Source: Clostridia bacterium
Lineage (GTDB): Bacteria > Bacillota > Clostridia > Oscillospirales > Acutalibacteraceae
Reading direction: 5' to 3'
Length of the DNA stretch: 64,000 nucleotides
NCBI GenBank assembly: GCA_017397655.1
Contig: JAFQIG010000041.1
Coordinates: forward strand, 1 to 64,000
The notes below the pieces were generated by a model. It had not been told where the DNA came from and made no database searches. It was given only the letters and a program-made list of their open reading frames with translations. This document shows, one piece after another, positions 9,487 through 19,058 of this stretch. The stretch's first letter is position 1. The number at the start of each line of letters is the position of its first letter. The translations under genes were made by a program, and so were the position numbers.

Positions 9487-9499
9487 AGGAGGCAGACGG

Positions 9500-9970
9500 A
9501 TGTTCAGAATCGGTCACGGATACGATGTACACCGACTTGTAGAGGGCAGACGGCTGATACTCGGCGGAGTGGAAATCAGCTTTGAAAAAGGACTTCTCGG
9601 TCATTCGGACGCGGACGTTCTGCTTCATGCGATTTCGGATGCGCTTTTAGGTGCTGCCGCAATGGGTGACATCGGCAAGCTGTTTCCCGACAATGACCCT
9701 GCATACGAGGGTGCAGACAGCCTTGTTTTGCTTCAGACGGTAGCGAAAAAGGTCAGAGAAAAAGGATTTAACATCTCCAATGTCGATGCGACAGTGCTGG
9801 CACAAAAGCCGAAACTTATGCCGCATATCGAGAATATGAGACAAAATATTGCATTTGCGCTGTCTCTTGATCCGGATTCTGTCAGCGTAAAGGCAACTAC
9901 AGAGGAAGGGCTTGGTTTTACCGGAAATCTTGAGGGAATAGCTGCCCACGCAGTATGTCTTATTTATTAA
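9500..9970 (+). CDS. ispF: 2-C-methyl-D-erythritol 2,4-cyclodiphosphate synthase
   Basis: The 157-residue protein is a full-length IspF, the fifth enzyme of the non-mevalonate isoprenoid route, which cyclises CDP-methylerythritol 2-phosphate. Zinc ligands D9, H11 (GYDVH) and H43 are present, as are the [11 protein letters not shown] block and the terminal TEEGLGFTG substrate loop. The start ATG at 9500 follows a consensus AAAGGAGG. It begins 13 bases after the Toprim gene. ispD, its frequent partner, is not in this window. Confidence 0.95.
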   Translation: MFRIGHGYDVHRLVEGRRLILGGVEISFEKGLLGHSDADVLLHAISDALLGAAAMGDIGKLFPDNDPAYEGADSLVLLQTVAKKVREKGFNISNVDATVLAQKPKLMPHIENMRQNIAFALSLDPDSVSVKATTEEGLGFTGNLEGIAAHAVCLIY

Positions 9971-9997
9971 CTTATCTTTAACAATTGCTTTTTAAAT

Positions 9998-10025
9998 TGA
10001 AAAAAGCTCATTTCTGTGTTAGAAT
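9998..10025 (+). promoter_or_regulatory. Putative promoter of cdaA-cdaR
   Basis: TTGAAA (9998-10003) and TAGAAT (10020-10025) are 16 bases apart in the 82-base gap between ispF and cdaA, the largest gap in this part of the run. Placement about 28 bases before the cdaA ATG supports an internal transcription start. Confidence 0.5.
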
Positions 10026-10052
10026 TTATGTTTGAAATGAGAGGTTATATAT

Positions 10053-10934
10053 ATGAATTTAATTTCGGAAATTATCGCTTTTACAGAAAACCTTATGGCG
10101 GTTTTCGCAAGTTTCAGACTCAGCGATTTTCTTGATATCTGCTTTGTAATTTTTATAATTTTCAGTGCAATAAGGCTGATAAGAGAGACAAGAACGGTTC
10201 AGCTTATCAAGGGACTTATACTGCTTGGAATCGTGTATTTGTTCGTATCCGCAATAGGTATGAATACGACGAAGTATCTGTTCGACAAGCTGTTCACGAA
10301 TGTTATTCTTGTCATCATCATCGTTTTCCAGCCGGAGATCAGGCATATGATCGAATCGGTCGGCAGGAATCACTTTTCGGGCATTACATCCCTGCGCAGA
10401 AGAACGGAAGTGATCAAGCACAATGAAAAAGCCGAGGTAATGATTGACGAGATGTGCCGTGCATGCTCCGATATGAGCGACGAAAAGATAGGTGCGCTTA
10501 TGGTTATCGAGCAGGAAACTCTGCTTGGCGAGATAATCAACACGGGTACAGAGATTGATGCAGTTATTACAAAAGAGATGATCTGCAATGTATTCTATCC
10601 CAAAGCACCGCTTCACGACGGTGCGGCAATCATCAGGGACTTCAGAATCTGTGCGGCAGGTTGTTTTCTTCCGCTTACTCAGAATCACGATACGGTCAGC
10701 AGCGCACTCGGTACACGTCACAGAGCTGCCATCGGTATGAGCGAGCAGAGTGATGCGTTGGTGGTTGTAGTATCGGAGGAAACAGGCTATATCTCGGTTG
10801 CAAGGGAAGGCAAGCTTAAACGGAATGTTTCTGACGGTGAACTTCGGGAAATCCTCAGAGATAAGCTTCTTATCAAAGAGAACGGCGAAAATGACTCTAA
10901 GCTCAAGAGCTTTTTCAGGAGGAAGAAGAAATGA
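10053..10934 (+). CDS. cdaA: Membrane diadenylate cyclase (c-di-AMP synthase)
   Basis: The 293-residue product has three N-terminal membrane helices (about 24-43, 51-68, 80-92) and a DisA_N cyclase domain. The catalytic D189-G190-A191 (LHDGA) and the GTRHRA motif (R222, H223, R224) are intact. It joins two ATP into c-di-AMP at the cytoplasmic face, the messenger that controls potassium, osmolyte and cell-wall homeostasis. cdaR starts within its stop codon (ATGA, 4-base overlap), the normal cdaA-cdaR pairing. Confidence 0.96.
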   Translation: MNLISEIIAFTENLMAVFASFRLSDFLDICFVIFIIFSAIRLIRETRTVQLIKGLILLGIVYLFVSAIGMNTTKYLFDKLFTNVILVIIIVFQPEIRHMIESVGRNHFSGITSLRRRTEVIKHNEKAEVMIDEMCRACSDMSDEKIGALMVIEQETLLGEIINTGTEIDAVITKEMICNVFYPKAPLHDGAAIIRDFRICAAGCFLPLTQNHDTVSSALGTRHRAAIGMSEQSDALVVVVSEETGYISVAREGKLKRNVSDGELREILRDKLLIKENGENDSKLKSFFRRKKK

Positions 10935-12214
10935 AAATCAAGCGTTTGAGTATGTCACAGATACTCGCAAATGACAAACTGGTGTTTGTTATTTCGGTTG
11001 TTCTGGCTATTTCTCTGTGGGCAGTCGTTGCCGTGCGTTACAGCGAGCAGCAGGTAAGCGTTATCAGCGATATCCCGATCAGCATCGAAGGTTCTGAGAT
11101 ATCCGAAAAGCTTGCACTTCAGATGTTCGGAAAGACAGACTATACGGTTTCGGTCAGAGTATCGGGAAAAAGATATAAGGTCAGCTCTTCGGAGCTTACA
11201 AAAGAGGATTTTATCGCAACGGCATCTACGGCGATGGTTTCCGGTGCGGGCAAGTATTCGTTGCCTGTCAGCGTGAGACTTGCCAATCCTGATCCGGAAA
11301 TAGAGATCGGAGAAAGCTCGTTATCTACGGTAGATGTATATTTTGATTATGTTCAGTCTGAGACGTTTCCTATCGAGGTAAGCATCCCCGAGGGAACAAA
11401 GGTGGTTGCAGACGGCTTTGTTGAAGGAGATCCGCTGATGTCGATATCTACAGTCACGATAAGCGGTGCTCAGACAGAGATTGAAAAGATTGACAGAGTT
11501 ATTGCAAAAGTAAATATTGACACTCCTTTGACATCAACGGAGGTTTTCAAAACACTGATCCTTCCCATTAATAAGAATCAGGGTGCGGTCAGAAGCTCAT
11601 ATATCTCCTATGACGGAGGAGTATCCGAGGTAAGCGTTACAATACCTGTGCTTAAGGCAACTAAAATGAGGCCTGCGGTCAAGTTCAAGAATACCCCGTC
11701 AATCTTCCTTGAAAGACCGATTGTATACGGCTGTACTCCCAATGATGAGATACTTGTTGCCGTAGCGCCCGAACGTCTGGAAAGCTCTGCAGAGCTTGCT
11801 ATCGGAACAATAGATTTTGCAAGCATCGGTCTCGGTATCAATTCCTTTAAGTTTGAAAAGAAGAATATCAATGAAGTCAAGGTGCTTGACGATATTGAAA
11901 GCATAAATGTATCGTTTACCATCGGTGATGCTTATAACGAAAAGACGCTGACTGTCGGCTCCTCGAATATTACGGTAAACGGAATTCCCGACGGTGTTGC
12001 GGTTGATGTACAGGACGATATTTCGCTCAACATCAAGGTAATCGGACTTGAGGAGGAGCTTGTTAATGTCACACCCGAAAACATAAAGGGAACGGTTGAT
12101 GTTACGGGTATCCAGGAGGGTACGGGTACGGTTGATGCAGTAATAACCTTTACCGTGGAAAACACAACAGGCTGTTGGGTTTACGGTGAATATAAAATAA
12201 AGGTCAGCGCATAA
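10931..12214 (+). CDS. cdaR: YbbR-domain regulator of CdaA
   Basis: The 427-residue protein has one N-terminal membrane helix (about 15-35) and an external part made of repeated YbbR domains, seen as recurring segments with VSV.. strands and 'P..I' turns. CdaR binds CdaA in the membrane and modulates c-di-AMP output. The ATG overlaps the cdaA stop by four bases. In many Firmicutes glmM comes next; here it is replaced by a lipoprotein and a two-component system. Confidence 0.9.
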   Translation: MKIKRLSMSQILANDKLVFVISVVLAISLWAVVAVRYSEQQVSVISDIPISIEGSEISEKLALQMFGKTDYTVSVRVSGKRYKVSSSELTKEDFIATASTAMVSGAGKYSLPVSVRLANPDPEIEIGESSLSTVDVYFDYVQSETFPIEVSIPEGTKVVADGFVEGDPLMSISTVTISGAQTEIEKIDRVIAKVNIDTPLTSTEVFKTLILPINKNQGAVRSSYISYDGGVSEVSVTIPVLKATKMRPAVKFKNTPSIFLERPIVYGCTPNDEILVAVAPERLESSAELAIGTIDFASIGLGINSFKFEKKNINEVKVLDDIESINVSFTIGDAYNEKTLTVGSSNITVNGIPDGVAVDVQDDISLNIKVIGLEEELVNVTPENIKGTVDVTGIQEGTGTVDAVITFTVENTTGCWVYGEYKIKVSA

Positions 12215-12240
12215 ATAGTTTTTTCAGGAGGTCAGAAAGC

Positions 12241-13602
12241 ATGGTAAAGCGAATTACGGCGGCAGCGGCATTATTGCTGATGTTCGTGCTTTGCACCATG
12301 CTGTCGGGATGCTCTGTAAAATTTTCACAGATCAGCGATCTGATACGACCTCCCGTTTATTCAAGAGAGAATGAGGAGTTGCGAAAGGCATTCAAGGCGG
12401 ATTTTTCTGCCGAAGCCGTGTATAAAGCACCTATCAGCGGCGAGTATCTTTCGGCATTTCTTACATATGATATCAACTCTGACGGTACGCAGGAAGCTCT
12501 TGTATTCTATTCTGATGATGCGTTTGATAATACGGTATCTATCGCGGTTTACGGCAGGCAAAACGGAGAGTGGCACCTCTCTTCTCAGACGGACGGCAAC
12601 GGATGTGATGTCTATTCCGTAGAGTTTGAGGACTTTGATCTGGATGGCGCTGTGGAATTGGTGGTATGCTGGAGTCTGTTTGACAGCAAGAGCAACAAGA
12701 TGCTTTCGGTTTATTCCGTGAATAAAGAGACGCTTTCGCTTCAGCGTCTTACTGCTGAAATGTATACGGTAAAGGAGTTTGTTGATATCGACGGTGATTC
12801 GGATAACGAGATTTTTTTGATTCACCTTGATGCGACAAGCGGAAAACAGGAATCGTCTGCAAAGCTGATGGGGATGACTGACAGCGGCTTTGCTCTGATT
12901 GAAAAGCGCAGTCTTGACGGAAACGTCAGCGGATATAAAGGTATTATCACAGAGCATAAAGACGGTTCGGTGACTTTCTTTATTGACGCCTACAAGGGCG
13001 AGAATCAGATGATCACCGAGGTTGTAACGTGGAACACGCTGACGAGCGCGATGAATGTACCGCTTCTTGACAGCGAAACGAGGATGAATACACAAAGCTG
13101 GAGAAGTATGCGCCTTTTCTGTACTGATATAAACGGTGATTCAAGACTTGAAATTCCGACACAAGAAGTTTTTGAAAACGGCGAAATCTGGACCGATGGA
13201 TCGGAACAACCGACATATCCCTTTTTGACAACCTGGTTCACAATCGAAAACGATACCCCGGAAACGGTCGGAAGAACGCTTGTAAATCTTGGCGAAAGAT
13301 GTCTGTTTACAATACCCGATATGTGGGAGGACAGATTTGCCGTTACCATGCACGAAGGCGAGGGTAAGTGGGATTTTTACCAGATAAATCCCTATACCGG
13401 TGAAAAAAAGAGTTATCTTTTCAGCGTTGTTTTTTTGACAAAGGATGCGTGGGAATCGGATGGTTCAAGTAAATATGAGAGCTATATGCTTCTTAAAGAA
13501 ACAGATAACAAATGCCTTGCGGTAACAGGCATAAACACAGAAAATGAATTAAATGTCAGCTTTGATATGCTTTCACGGGCATTCAGCTACTTTTCTCAGT
13601 AA
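12241..13602 (+). CDS. Lipoprotein with calcium-site-like repeats
   Basis: The 453-residue product starts with a lipoprotein signal: KR, a hydrophobic core and LSGC, with C24 as the lipidated cysteine. The exported part repeats acidic loops of the D-x-[ND]-x-D-G-x-x-E kind: DINSDG near residue 77, DFDLDG near 130, DIDGDSD near 181 and DINGDSR near 296, spaced like FG-GAP/VCBS beta-propeller blades. No enzyme motif is visible. It lies 26 bases after cdaR behind a CAGGAGGT site and 18 bases before a response regulator gene, so a sensory partner of the kinase is plausible, but that is inference. Confidence 0.75.
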   Translation: MVKRITAAAALLLMFVLCTMLSGCSVKFSQISDLIRPPVYSRENEELRKAFKADFSAEAVYKAPISGEYLSAFLTYDINSDGTQEALVFYSDDAFDNTVSIAVYGRQNGEWHLSSQTDGNGCDVYSVEFEDFDLDGAVELVVCWSLFDSKSNKMLSVYSVNKETLSLQRLTAEMYTVKEFVDIDGDSDNEIFLIHLDATSGKQESSAKLMGMTDSGFALIEKRSLDGNVSGYKGIITEHKDGSVTFFIDAYKGENQMITEVVTWNTLTSAMNVPLLDSETRMNTQSWRSMRLFCTDINGDSRLEIPTQEVFENGEIWTDGSEQPTYPFLTTWFTIENDTPETVGRTLVNLGERCLFTIPDMWEDRFAVTMHEGEGKWDFYQINPYTGEKKSYLFSVVFLTKDAWESDGSSKYESYMLLKETDNKCLAVTGINTENELNVSFDMLSRAFSYFSQ

Positions 13603-13620
13603 AGACGGGGAGGAACTACT

Positions 13621-14322
13621 ATGAAACGTGTACTCATTGCAGAGGACGAAGCTTCGATTCGTGAGTTTGTGGTGATCAACCTTGAAAGAGCAGGCTATGA
13701 GGTTGTGCAGGCAGGAAGCGGCGAAGAAGCGCTCAGCGAGTTTGAGTCGCTCGACGGCGATATTGATGTTGCGATACTTGACATTATGATGCCCGGTATC
13801 AGCGGTCTGGAGGTATGCAAAACTCTCAGAGCAAAAAGCAGTAACATCGGTATTATTATGCTTACGGCAAAAACTCAGGAAATGGATAAGGTTACGGGAC
13901 TTTTGATGGGTGCCGATGACTATGTCACAAAGCCGTTTTCCCCCTCGGAGTTTATGGCACGAGTCGATGCGGTTTACCGTCGTGTCGCCATGGGTAGCAG
14001 TAATGTAAAAAAGGATTCTGAGAATACTCTTGTGTCGGGAGATTTTGTTCTCAATCTTCGCAACAGAACACTCACAAAGAAAAAGACGGCAATAGAGCTG
14101 ACACAGGTTGAATTTCAGATTATGGAATACTTTTTGTCCAACCAGGGTGCCGCACTCAGCAGATCGGATATTTTGAAGCGGGTGTGGGGTTCGGATTACT
14201 ACGGTGACGATAAAATCGTCGATGTAAATATACGCAGATTAAGAATGAAGGTTGAGGATGATCCGTCGGTACCCGGCCATTTGATAACGGTATGGGGTGT
14301 CGGATATAAATGGCTTAGCTGA
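13621..14322 (+). CDS. OmpR/PhoB-family response regulator
   Basis: A 233-residue regulator with a receiver domain (1-120) and a winged-helix DNA-binding domain (about 132-232). The acidic pocket E8-D9, phospho-acceptor D54 (AILDIMMPG), T82 and K104 (VTKPF) are all present, so it should be phosphorylated normally. The adjoining kinase begins 18 bases downstream. Target genes are unknown. Confidence 0.93.
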   Translation: MKRVLIAEDEASIREFVVINLERAGYEVVQAGSGEEALSEFESLDGDIDVAILDIMMPGISGLEVCKTLRAKSSNIGIIMLTAKTQEMDKVTGLLMGADDYVTKPFSPSEFMARVDAVYRRVAMGSSNVKKDSENTLVSGDFVLNLRNRTLTKKKTAIELTQVEFQIMEYFLSNQGAALSRSDILKRVWGSDYYGDDKIVDVNIRRLRMKVEDDPSVPGHLITVWGVGYKWLS

Positions 14323-14340
14323 CAGTAGGGGGTGCAGGTA

Positions 14341-15810
14341 ATGAAGATAGCCGTAATAACACGGCGCTGGATGGTAAAAACATTCAGCTTCATTACGCTG
14401 TTTCTTATAATAATTGCAGTAGCGTTATTTTTTGCCGTGCGTTCGTTTTATTATCATACGGCAGAGACAATGGTAAGCTCCGGAAACAGCAGTATTGTCA
14501 ATATGTTTTTCAAGCTGACTTCGGGCACTACCGATGAAGAGTTCAACGAAGCGGCAAGAGATTATATAGAAAGCTTTACGAGTAAAGATAAAATAAGTGT
14601 CTGGGTAATCAACAAATACGGCGAAGTAATAGCCACATCCGACGGATTTGATGTTCCCCAGGACATACAGATGCAGGACTATGTCGATGCGCTGACATCG
14701 GAATCAGGCTTCGGCGAATGGACGGGAGAGATTCAAAGCGGCGAAAAAATTATGGCAAAAACTTATCTTTTGTCAAGAAATGAAAACGGAAACGCTGCTG
14801 CCATAAGGTATTCAATATCTTTGCAGGATGTTGACGAAAGTCTGAAAAATCTTCTTCTTATAATGATTTTTGTCTGTATACTGATGATGGCGATCACGAT
14901 TATACCGGGAGCGGTCTATATCGAAAAAATCGTCAGAAGCATCAACAATACCACGGAGGTTGCCAATAAAATTGCAAAGGGCGAGTTTGAAGAACGGCTT
15001 ACGGGCTACAGCACAAATGACGAAATGGGTGAGCTGTGCGAAGCTGTCAACAATATGGCAGGCGAAATAAGCACTACCGACAGGATGAAGAATGATTTTA
15101 TTTCTACGGTATCACACGAGCTTCGTACACCGCTGACGGCGATCAAGGGCTGGGGCGAAACGATCATGCGGATCGGCGGCAGCGATGAGGTGCTGACTGC
15201 AAAGGGTATGGAGGTTATCATCCACGAAACGATGAGACTCAGCAAAATGGTCGAGGACCTTCTTGATTTCTCAAGGATGCAAAGCGGCAGAATGAGTCTT
15301 CGTATCGTCCGCACGGACATATTGGCGGAGCTTGATGAGGCGATACTGACATTCAGAGAGCGTGCAACGCGAGAGGGCAAGGTGTTGTTGTACAGCGTAC
15401 CCGATGCACCGGCTCCGATGGATGCAGATCCGGATAAGATAATGCAGGTCTTTGTCAATATCATTGACAATGCCATCAAATATACGGCAAAGGGCGGAAC
15501 AATCAGGGTTGATGCTCAGATTGAGGACGATCATTCACGTCTGTGGATATCCGTCAAGGATACAGGTCGCGGTATCCCGAATGACGATTTGCCGAAGATC
15601 AAGGAAAAATTCTACAAGGCAGACTCTTCCGAAAGAGGTTCGGGCATAGGTCTTGCCGTTGCGGATGAAATAATCAGTATGCACAACGGAGAGTTGTATA
15701 TTGACAGTATGTTCGGTGTCGGAACAACCGTTACTGTTTCGCTTCCGTTGCTTGCGAATAAGTCAGAGAACGAAAGGAGTGCTTCGGATGAGCAAAAAGC
15801 AAAAGAATAA
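14341..15810 (+). CDS. Transmembrane sensor histidine kinase
   Basis: The 489-residue protein has a first helix (about 15-33), an external sensor region (about 35-168), a second helix (about 170-192), HAMP, HisKA with phospho-acceptor H259 (SHELRTP) and an ATPase domain with N box (NAIKYT), G1 (DTGRGI) and G2 (GSGIGLA). The ATG at 14341 fits the AGGGGG site; a GTG at 14332 overlaps that site and is disfavoured. It should phosphorylate the regulator just upstream. Its end overlaps the yqhQ start by 23 bases. Confidence 0.93.
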   Translation: MKIAVITRRWMVKTFSFITLFLIIIAVALFFAVRSFYYHTAETMVSSGNSSIVNMFFKLTSGTTDEEFNEAARDYIESFTSKDKISVWVINKYGEVIATSDGFDVPQDIQMQDYVDALTSESGFGEWTGEIQSGEKIMAKTYLLSRNENGNAAAIRYSISLQDVDESLKNLLLIMIFVCILMMAITIIPGAVYIEKIVRSINNTTEVANKIAKGEFEERLTGYSTNDEMGELCEAVNNMAGEISTTDRMKNDFISTVSHELRTPLTAIKGWGETIMRIGGSDEVLTAKGMEVIIHETMRLSKMVEDLLDFSRMQSGRMSLRIVRTDILAELDEAILTFRERATREGKVLLYSVPDAPAPMDADPDKIMQVFVNIIDNAIKYTAKGGTIRVDAQIEDDHSRLWISVKDTGRGIPNDDLPKIKEKFYKADSSERGSGIGLAVADEIISMHNGELYIDSMFGVGTTVTVSLPLLANKSENERSASDEQKAKE

Positions 15811-16813
15811 TGACTGTAAGCCCTGCAAGTATCTTGCATCTGTCGGCGGACAGGCGCTTATGGAAGGAATAATGATGAACGGTCCCAAAGGTGCCGCAAT
15901 GGCGCTCAGAATGCCTGACGGTTCAATTGAGGTTACAAAAAAATATCCCAAAAAGATAAAGGATAAGTATAAGTTCTTCGGCTTGCCGCTTATACGTGGT
16001 CCTGTCAGCTTTGTTGAATCAATGATTTTCGGCTACAAGTGCCTTATGGAATCGGCTGAAAAGACAAGCCTTGACATTGACGAAAAAGAAGAGGATATGT
16101 CAAAGCTTGACAAGTGGCTGACTGATCACTTCGGACCCAAGATGATGGCTGTTATCGGCGGTATCTCGATGGTACTCGGACTGCTTCTTTCATTCGGATT
16201 GTTTATTTATCTTCCGTCGCTTATATTTGACGGTATTCAGTATCTGACACATATCGGTGATTTGTGGCGTCCTCTTGTTGAAGGCGTTGTCAAAATGGCA
16301 ATCTTTGTCGGCTATATGTACGGAGTTTCATTTATGAAAGAGATGAAGCGTCTGTTTATGTACCACGGCGCCGAGCACAAATCAATCTTTTGCCTTGAAG
16401 CAGGCGAAGAGCTGACTGTTGAGAATGTCAGAAAACAAAGCAGATTCCATCCCAGATGCGGAACAAGCTTTTTGTTTGTTACAATTATTCTCAGCGTGCT
16501 GATGGGTGCCGTAATGTCGGTCATTTTTGCAGGTACCGCGATTACCGAGATTCGTATACTGTGGGTACTGTTAAAGCTTTGTCTGCTTCCTGTTATTATG
16601 GCATTCGGATACGAGTTTATCCGATATGCAGGCAAGCACGATAACATTCTTGTATCTATCCTTGCGGCACCCGGTCTCTGGATGCAGAGAATCACGACAA
16701 AAGAGCCGACCGACGATATTATCGAAGTCGGAATTGCATCGCTCAAGGCTGTTATTGACGAGCCGGAAGAAACTGTTGAAGAACCCGAAACGGAAAAATC
16801 AGATGAACAGTAA
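15788..16813 (+). CDS. yqhQ: DUF1385 (YqhQ-like) membrane protein
   Basis: The 341-residue protein carries the DUF1385 signatures SVGGQALMEGIMM near the N-terminus and YHGAEHKSI and RFHPRCGTSF in the middle, with several membrane helices between about 120 and 300. YqhQ-family proteins are conserved in Firmicutes without a settled function; conserved His and Cys residues suggest metal or nucleotide contact. Start ATG at 15788 follows GAAAGGAG inside the kinase gene. prmC starts inside its last codons. The C-terminal tail is acidic. Confidence 0.82.
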   Translation: MSKKQKNNDCKPCKYLASVGGQALMEGIMMNGPKGAAMALRMPDGSIEVTKKYPKKIKDKYKFFGLPLIRGPVSFVESMIFGYKCLMESAEKTSLDIDEKEEDMSKLDKWLTDHFGPKMMAVIGGISMVLGLLLSFGLFIYLPSLIFDGIQYLTHIGDLWRPLVEGVVKMAIFVGYMYGVSFMKEMKRLFMYHGAEHKSIFCLEAGEELTVENVRKQSRFHPRCGTSFLFVTIILSVLMGAVMSVIFAGTAITEIRILWVLLKLCLLPVIMAFGYEFIRYAGKHDNILVSILAAPGLWMQRITTKEPTDDIIEVGIASLKAVIDEPEETVEEPETEKSDEQ

Positions 16814-17648
16814 AGAAACATACGCTTCGGCTTTAAAGACTGCAACGGACCGTCTGGCAGAGAATCTTATTGACGATGCACGGTTTGATGCACGTTGTCT
16901 TTTGGCAAAGGCTTGCGGCAAAAGCTTCAATGACCTTATGTTCTGTTTGTCAGACAGTATTGAAGATAACGTAAAAGAGCTTTTTGATTCGTTTATTCAA
17001 AGGCGTGTAAACCGTGAACCGCTTCAGTATATTCTCGGCGAATGGGATTTTTTCGGACTTACCTTTAGCGTAGGTGAGGGTGTTCTTATTCCGAGACCTG
17101 AAACGGAATTTCTGGCGGAGACGGCGATAAGAGAGACTCCCTTAAACGGTGTTGTTTTCGATGTATGCTCGGGCAGCGGATGCATAGGAATAACCGTTGC
17201 AAAGGAAAGGCGCGATGTCAGCGTATATCTGTTTGAAAAGTATGACAGTCCGTTTGTTTATTCGGCAAAGAATATCAGTCGTCACGGTCTTACCAACGTT
17301 ACATTAGTAAGATGTGATATGACAAAGGGCGTGCCTGTCGGAGTCAAAAAGCCTGATGTGATACTTTCAAATCCTCCGTATATTGAATCCTCTGTTGTTC
17401 CCACATTACAGGCAGAGGTGCAAAGAGAGCCTGTCGAAGCCCTTGACGGAGGCGATGACGGATATATCTTTTACCGTCATCTTTCAAAGGACTGGTTTTC
17501 ACGTCTTAAGGACGGCGGTATAATCAGTATGGAATGTGGAGAAAATATGCCAAAGACGGTGGCAGAATTTTTCAAAACAAAAGGCGCAGCTGCAGACATT
17601 CACACGGATATGTACGGCGTTGAACGCTTTGTTACCGTAAAAAAATGA
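16803..17648 (+). CDS. prmC: Release factor glutamine methyltransferase
   Basis: A 281-residue enzyme that methylates the glutamine of the GGQ motif in peptide release factors. The N-terminal helical domain is followed by a Rossmann methyltransferase with the diagnostic N190-P-P-Y193, the DVCSGSGCIG SAM-binding loop and the PRPETE segment that contacts the release factor. The ATG at 16803 overlaps yqhQ by 11 bases; a longer frame exists only by running back through yqhQ. prfA, often adjacent, is absent. Confidence 0.93.
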   Translation: MNSKETYASALKTATDRLAENLIDDARFDARCLLAKACGKSFNDLMFCLSDSIEDNVKELFDSFIQRRVNREPLQYILGEWDFFGLTFSVGEGVLIPRPETEFLAETAIRETPLNGVVFDVCSGSGCIGITVAKERRDVSVYLFEKYDSPFVYSAKNISRHGLTNVTLVRCDMTKGVPVGVKKPDVILSNPPYIESSVVPTLQAEVQREPVEALDGGDDGYIFYRHLSKDWFSRLKDGGIISMECGENMPKTVAEFFKTKGAAADIHTDMYGVERFVTVKK

Positions 17649-17664
17649 AAGGACGGTGCAAATA

Positions 17665-18336
17665 ATGCTTTTAGATCTGATCAGACACGGGTTTTCCGTT
17701 GAAATGGTTGTTGGTGTTTGTTCAAGTATATTTGTAGTGTTTTGTACTCTTCCGATACATGAATTTGCTCATGCTTTTGTAGCGGACAGACTCGGCGACG
17801 GTACGCCGAAGCTTAACGGAAGATTGACTGTTAACCCTTTTGCACATCTGGATCTCTGGGGATGTCTTATGATCATCCTTGTCGGCTTCGGATATGCAAA
17901 GCCTGTTCCCGTTAATATGAGAAACTTTAAAAATCCCAAGGCGGGTATGGCCTTGACGGCACTTGCAGGACCTGTTTCCAACATTATTATGGCGTTCTTC
18001 TTTTTGGTGCTCAGAGCCGTTACGATAACCTTCGGAAACTTTTCCGATTTTGCACAGATATGCGAATGGTTCTTTTTCTATGCGGCGTATATCAATATTA
18101 CGTTGGCGGTTTTCAATCTGCTTCCCATACCGCCTTTGGACGGTTCAAGGATCGCAACCGCCGTTATTCCCAACAAATACTACTATAAGATAATGCAGTA
18201 TGAGCGTTATATAATGATCGGTTTGTTTGTGTTGCTTTTCACGGGACTTCTTTCAAGACCGCTTTCGTGGCTTTCAAACGAGCTTTTAAACGCACTTAAT
18301 TTCCTTGTAGTAATTATTTTCAGCAACCTTACATGA
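17665..18336 (+). CDS. Site-2 protease-like M50 metalloprotease
   Basis: The 223-residue membrane protein has the zinc site H32-E33-x-x-H36 (HEFAH) in its first core helix and the third ligand D159 in LPIPPLDGS, as in compact rhomboid-like site-2 proteases of the YwhC type. Five or so hydrophobic segments are visible. Such proteins act within the membrane; the substrate is unknown. The ATG at 17665 fits GAAAGGACGG better than the upstream GTG at 17656. It precedes scpA by 10 bases, a gene order common in Clostridia. Confidence 0.88.
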   Translation: MLLDLIRHGFSVEMVVGVCSSIFVVFCTLPIHEFAHAFVADRLGDGTPKLNGRLTVNPFAHLDLWGCLMIILVGFGYAKPVPVNMRNFKNPKAGMALTALAGPVSNIIMAFFFLVLRAVTITFGNFSDFAQICEWFFFYAAYINITLAVFNLLPIPPLDGSRIATAVIPNKYYYKIMQYERYIMIGLFVLLFTGLLSRPLSWLSNELLNALNFLVVIIFSNLT

Positions 18337-18346
18337 CGGTGATCAT

Positions 18347-19045
18347 ATGGAAAAGATTTCTTATAAAATAGATGTTTTTGAAGGTCCTATGGAGTTACTT
18401 CTGCATCTTATCAGCAAGCATAAGGTCAGCATCAACGATGTACCGATTCTGGAGCTTGTTGAGCAGTATCTTGATTATGTCAAAAAGATGCAGGAAGAGG
18501 ATCTTGATATAGCAAGCGAGTTTTTAGAGATGGCGGCAAGGCTTGTATATATCAAAACGGTTTCACTTTTACCTGTTCACGAGGAAGCCGATCAGCTTGC
18601 CGACGAGCTTCGTGGTGAGCTTCTGGAATATCAGGAGTGTAAGCTGATGGCGCAGAAGCTTGCCGAAAAGGCAAAGGGCTTTGACTACCTTGACAGAAAA
18701 CCGCAGGAATTTCCTATGGATATGACATATACACGGCTTCACGAGCCGTACGAAATATTCAAGGCGTACATTTCGGCAATCGGCAAGGGAAAAAGACGTT
18801 TACCGCCGCCCGTCGAAGCATTCAGCAAAATTGTTGCACACAAGATTGTTTCGGTTTCGTCAAGGATATCGTTTTTGCTTGACAGATTAAAAAAAGGCAA
18901 AAAAAGCAGATTTTTGTCTCTGTTTGAGGAATCGGAGTCACGTTCCGAAATGGTGGCAACATTCCTTGCGGTACTGTCATTGGCTAAGGCGAAAAAGATA
19001 CATATTGACGGAAGCGGAGAAAATACCTCGATAGAGCTTAAATGA
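18347..19045 (+). CDS. scpA: Segregation and condensation protein A
   Basis: The 232-residue kleisin begins with YKIDVFEGPMELLL, the characteristic ScpA N-terminus that binds the SMC neck, and ends in a small winged helix that binds the SMC head. With ScpB it closes the SMC ring for chromosome organisation. smc itself is not in the window. scpB follows after 13 bases. Confidence 0.95.
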   Translation: MEKISYKIDVFEGPMELLLHLISKHKVSINDVPILELVEQYLDYVKKMQEEDLDIASEFLEMAARLVYIKTVSLLPVHEEADQLADELRGELLEYQECKLMAQKLAEKAKGFDYLDRKPQEFPMDMTYTRLHEPYEIFKAYISAIGKGKRRLPPPVEAFSKIVAHKIVSVSSRISFLLDRLKKGKKSRFLSLFEESESRSEMVATFLAVLSLAKAKKIHIDGSGENTSIELK

Positions 19046-19058
19046 CGGAGGGTTACTT

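Noticed and set aside
9986..10008. GCTTTTT...AAAAAGC hairpin after ispF
   Set aside because: The stem is A/T-only apart from its end pair and overlaps the -35 of a better-supported promoter; not a convincing terminator.
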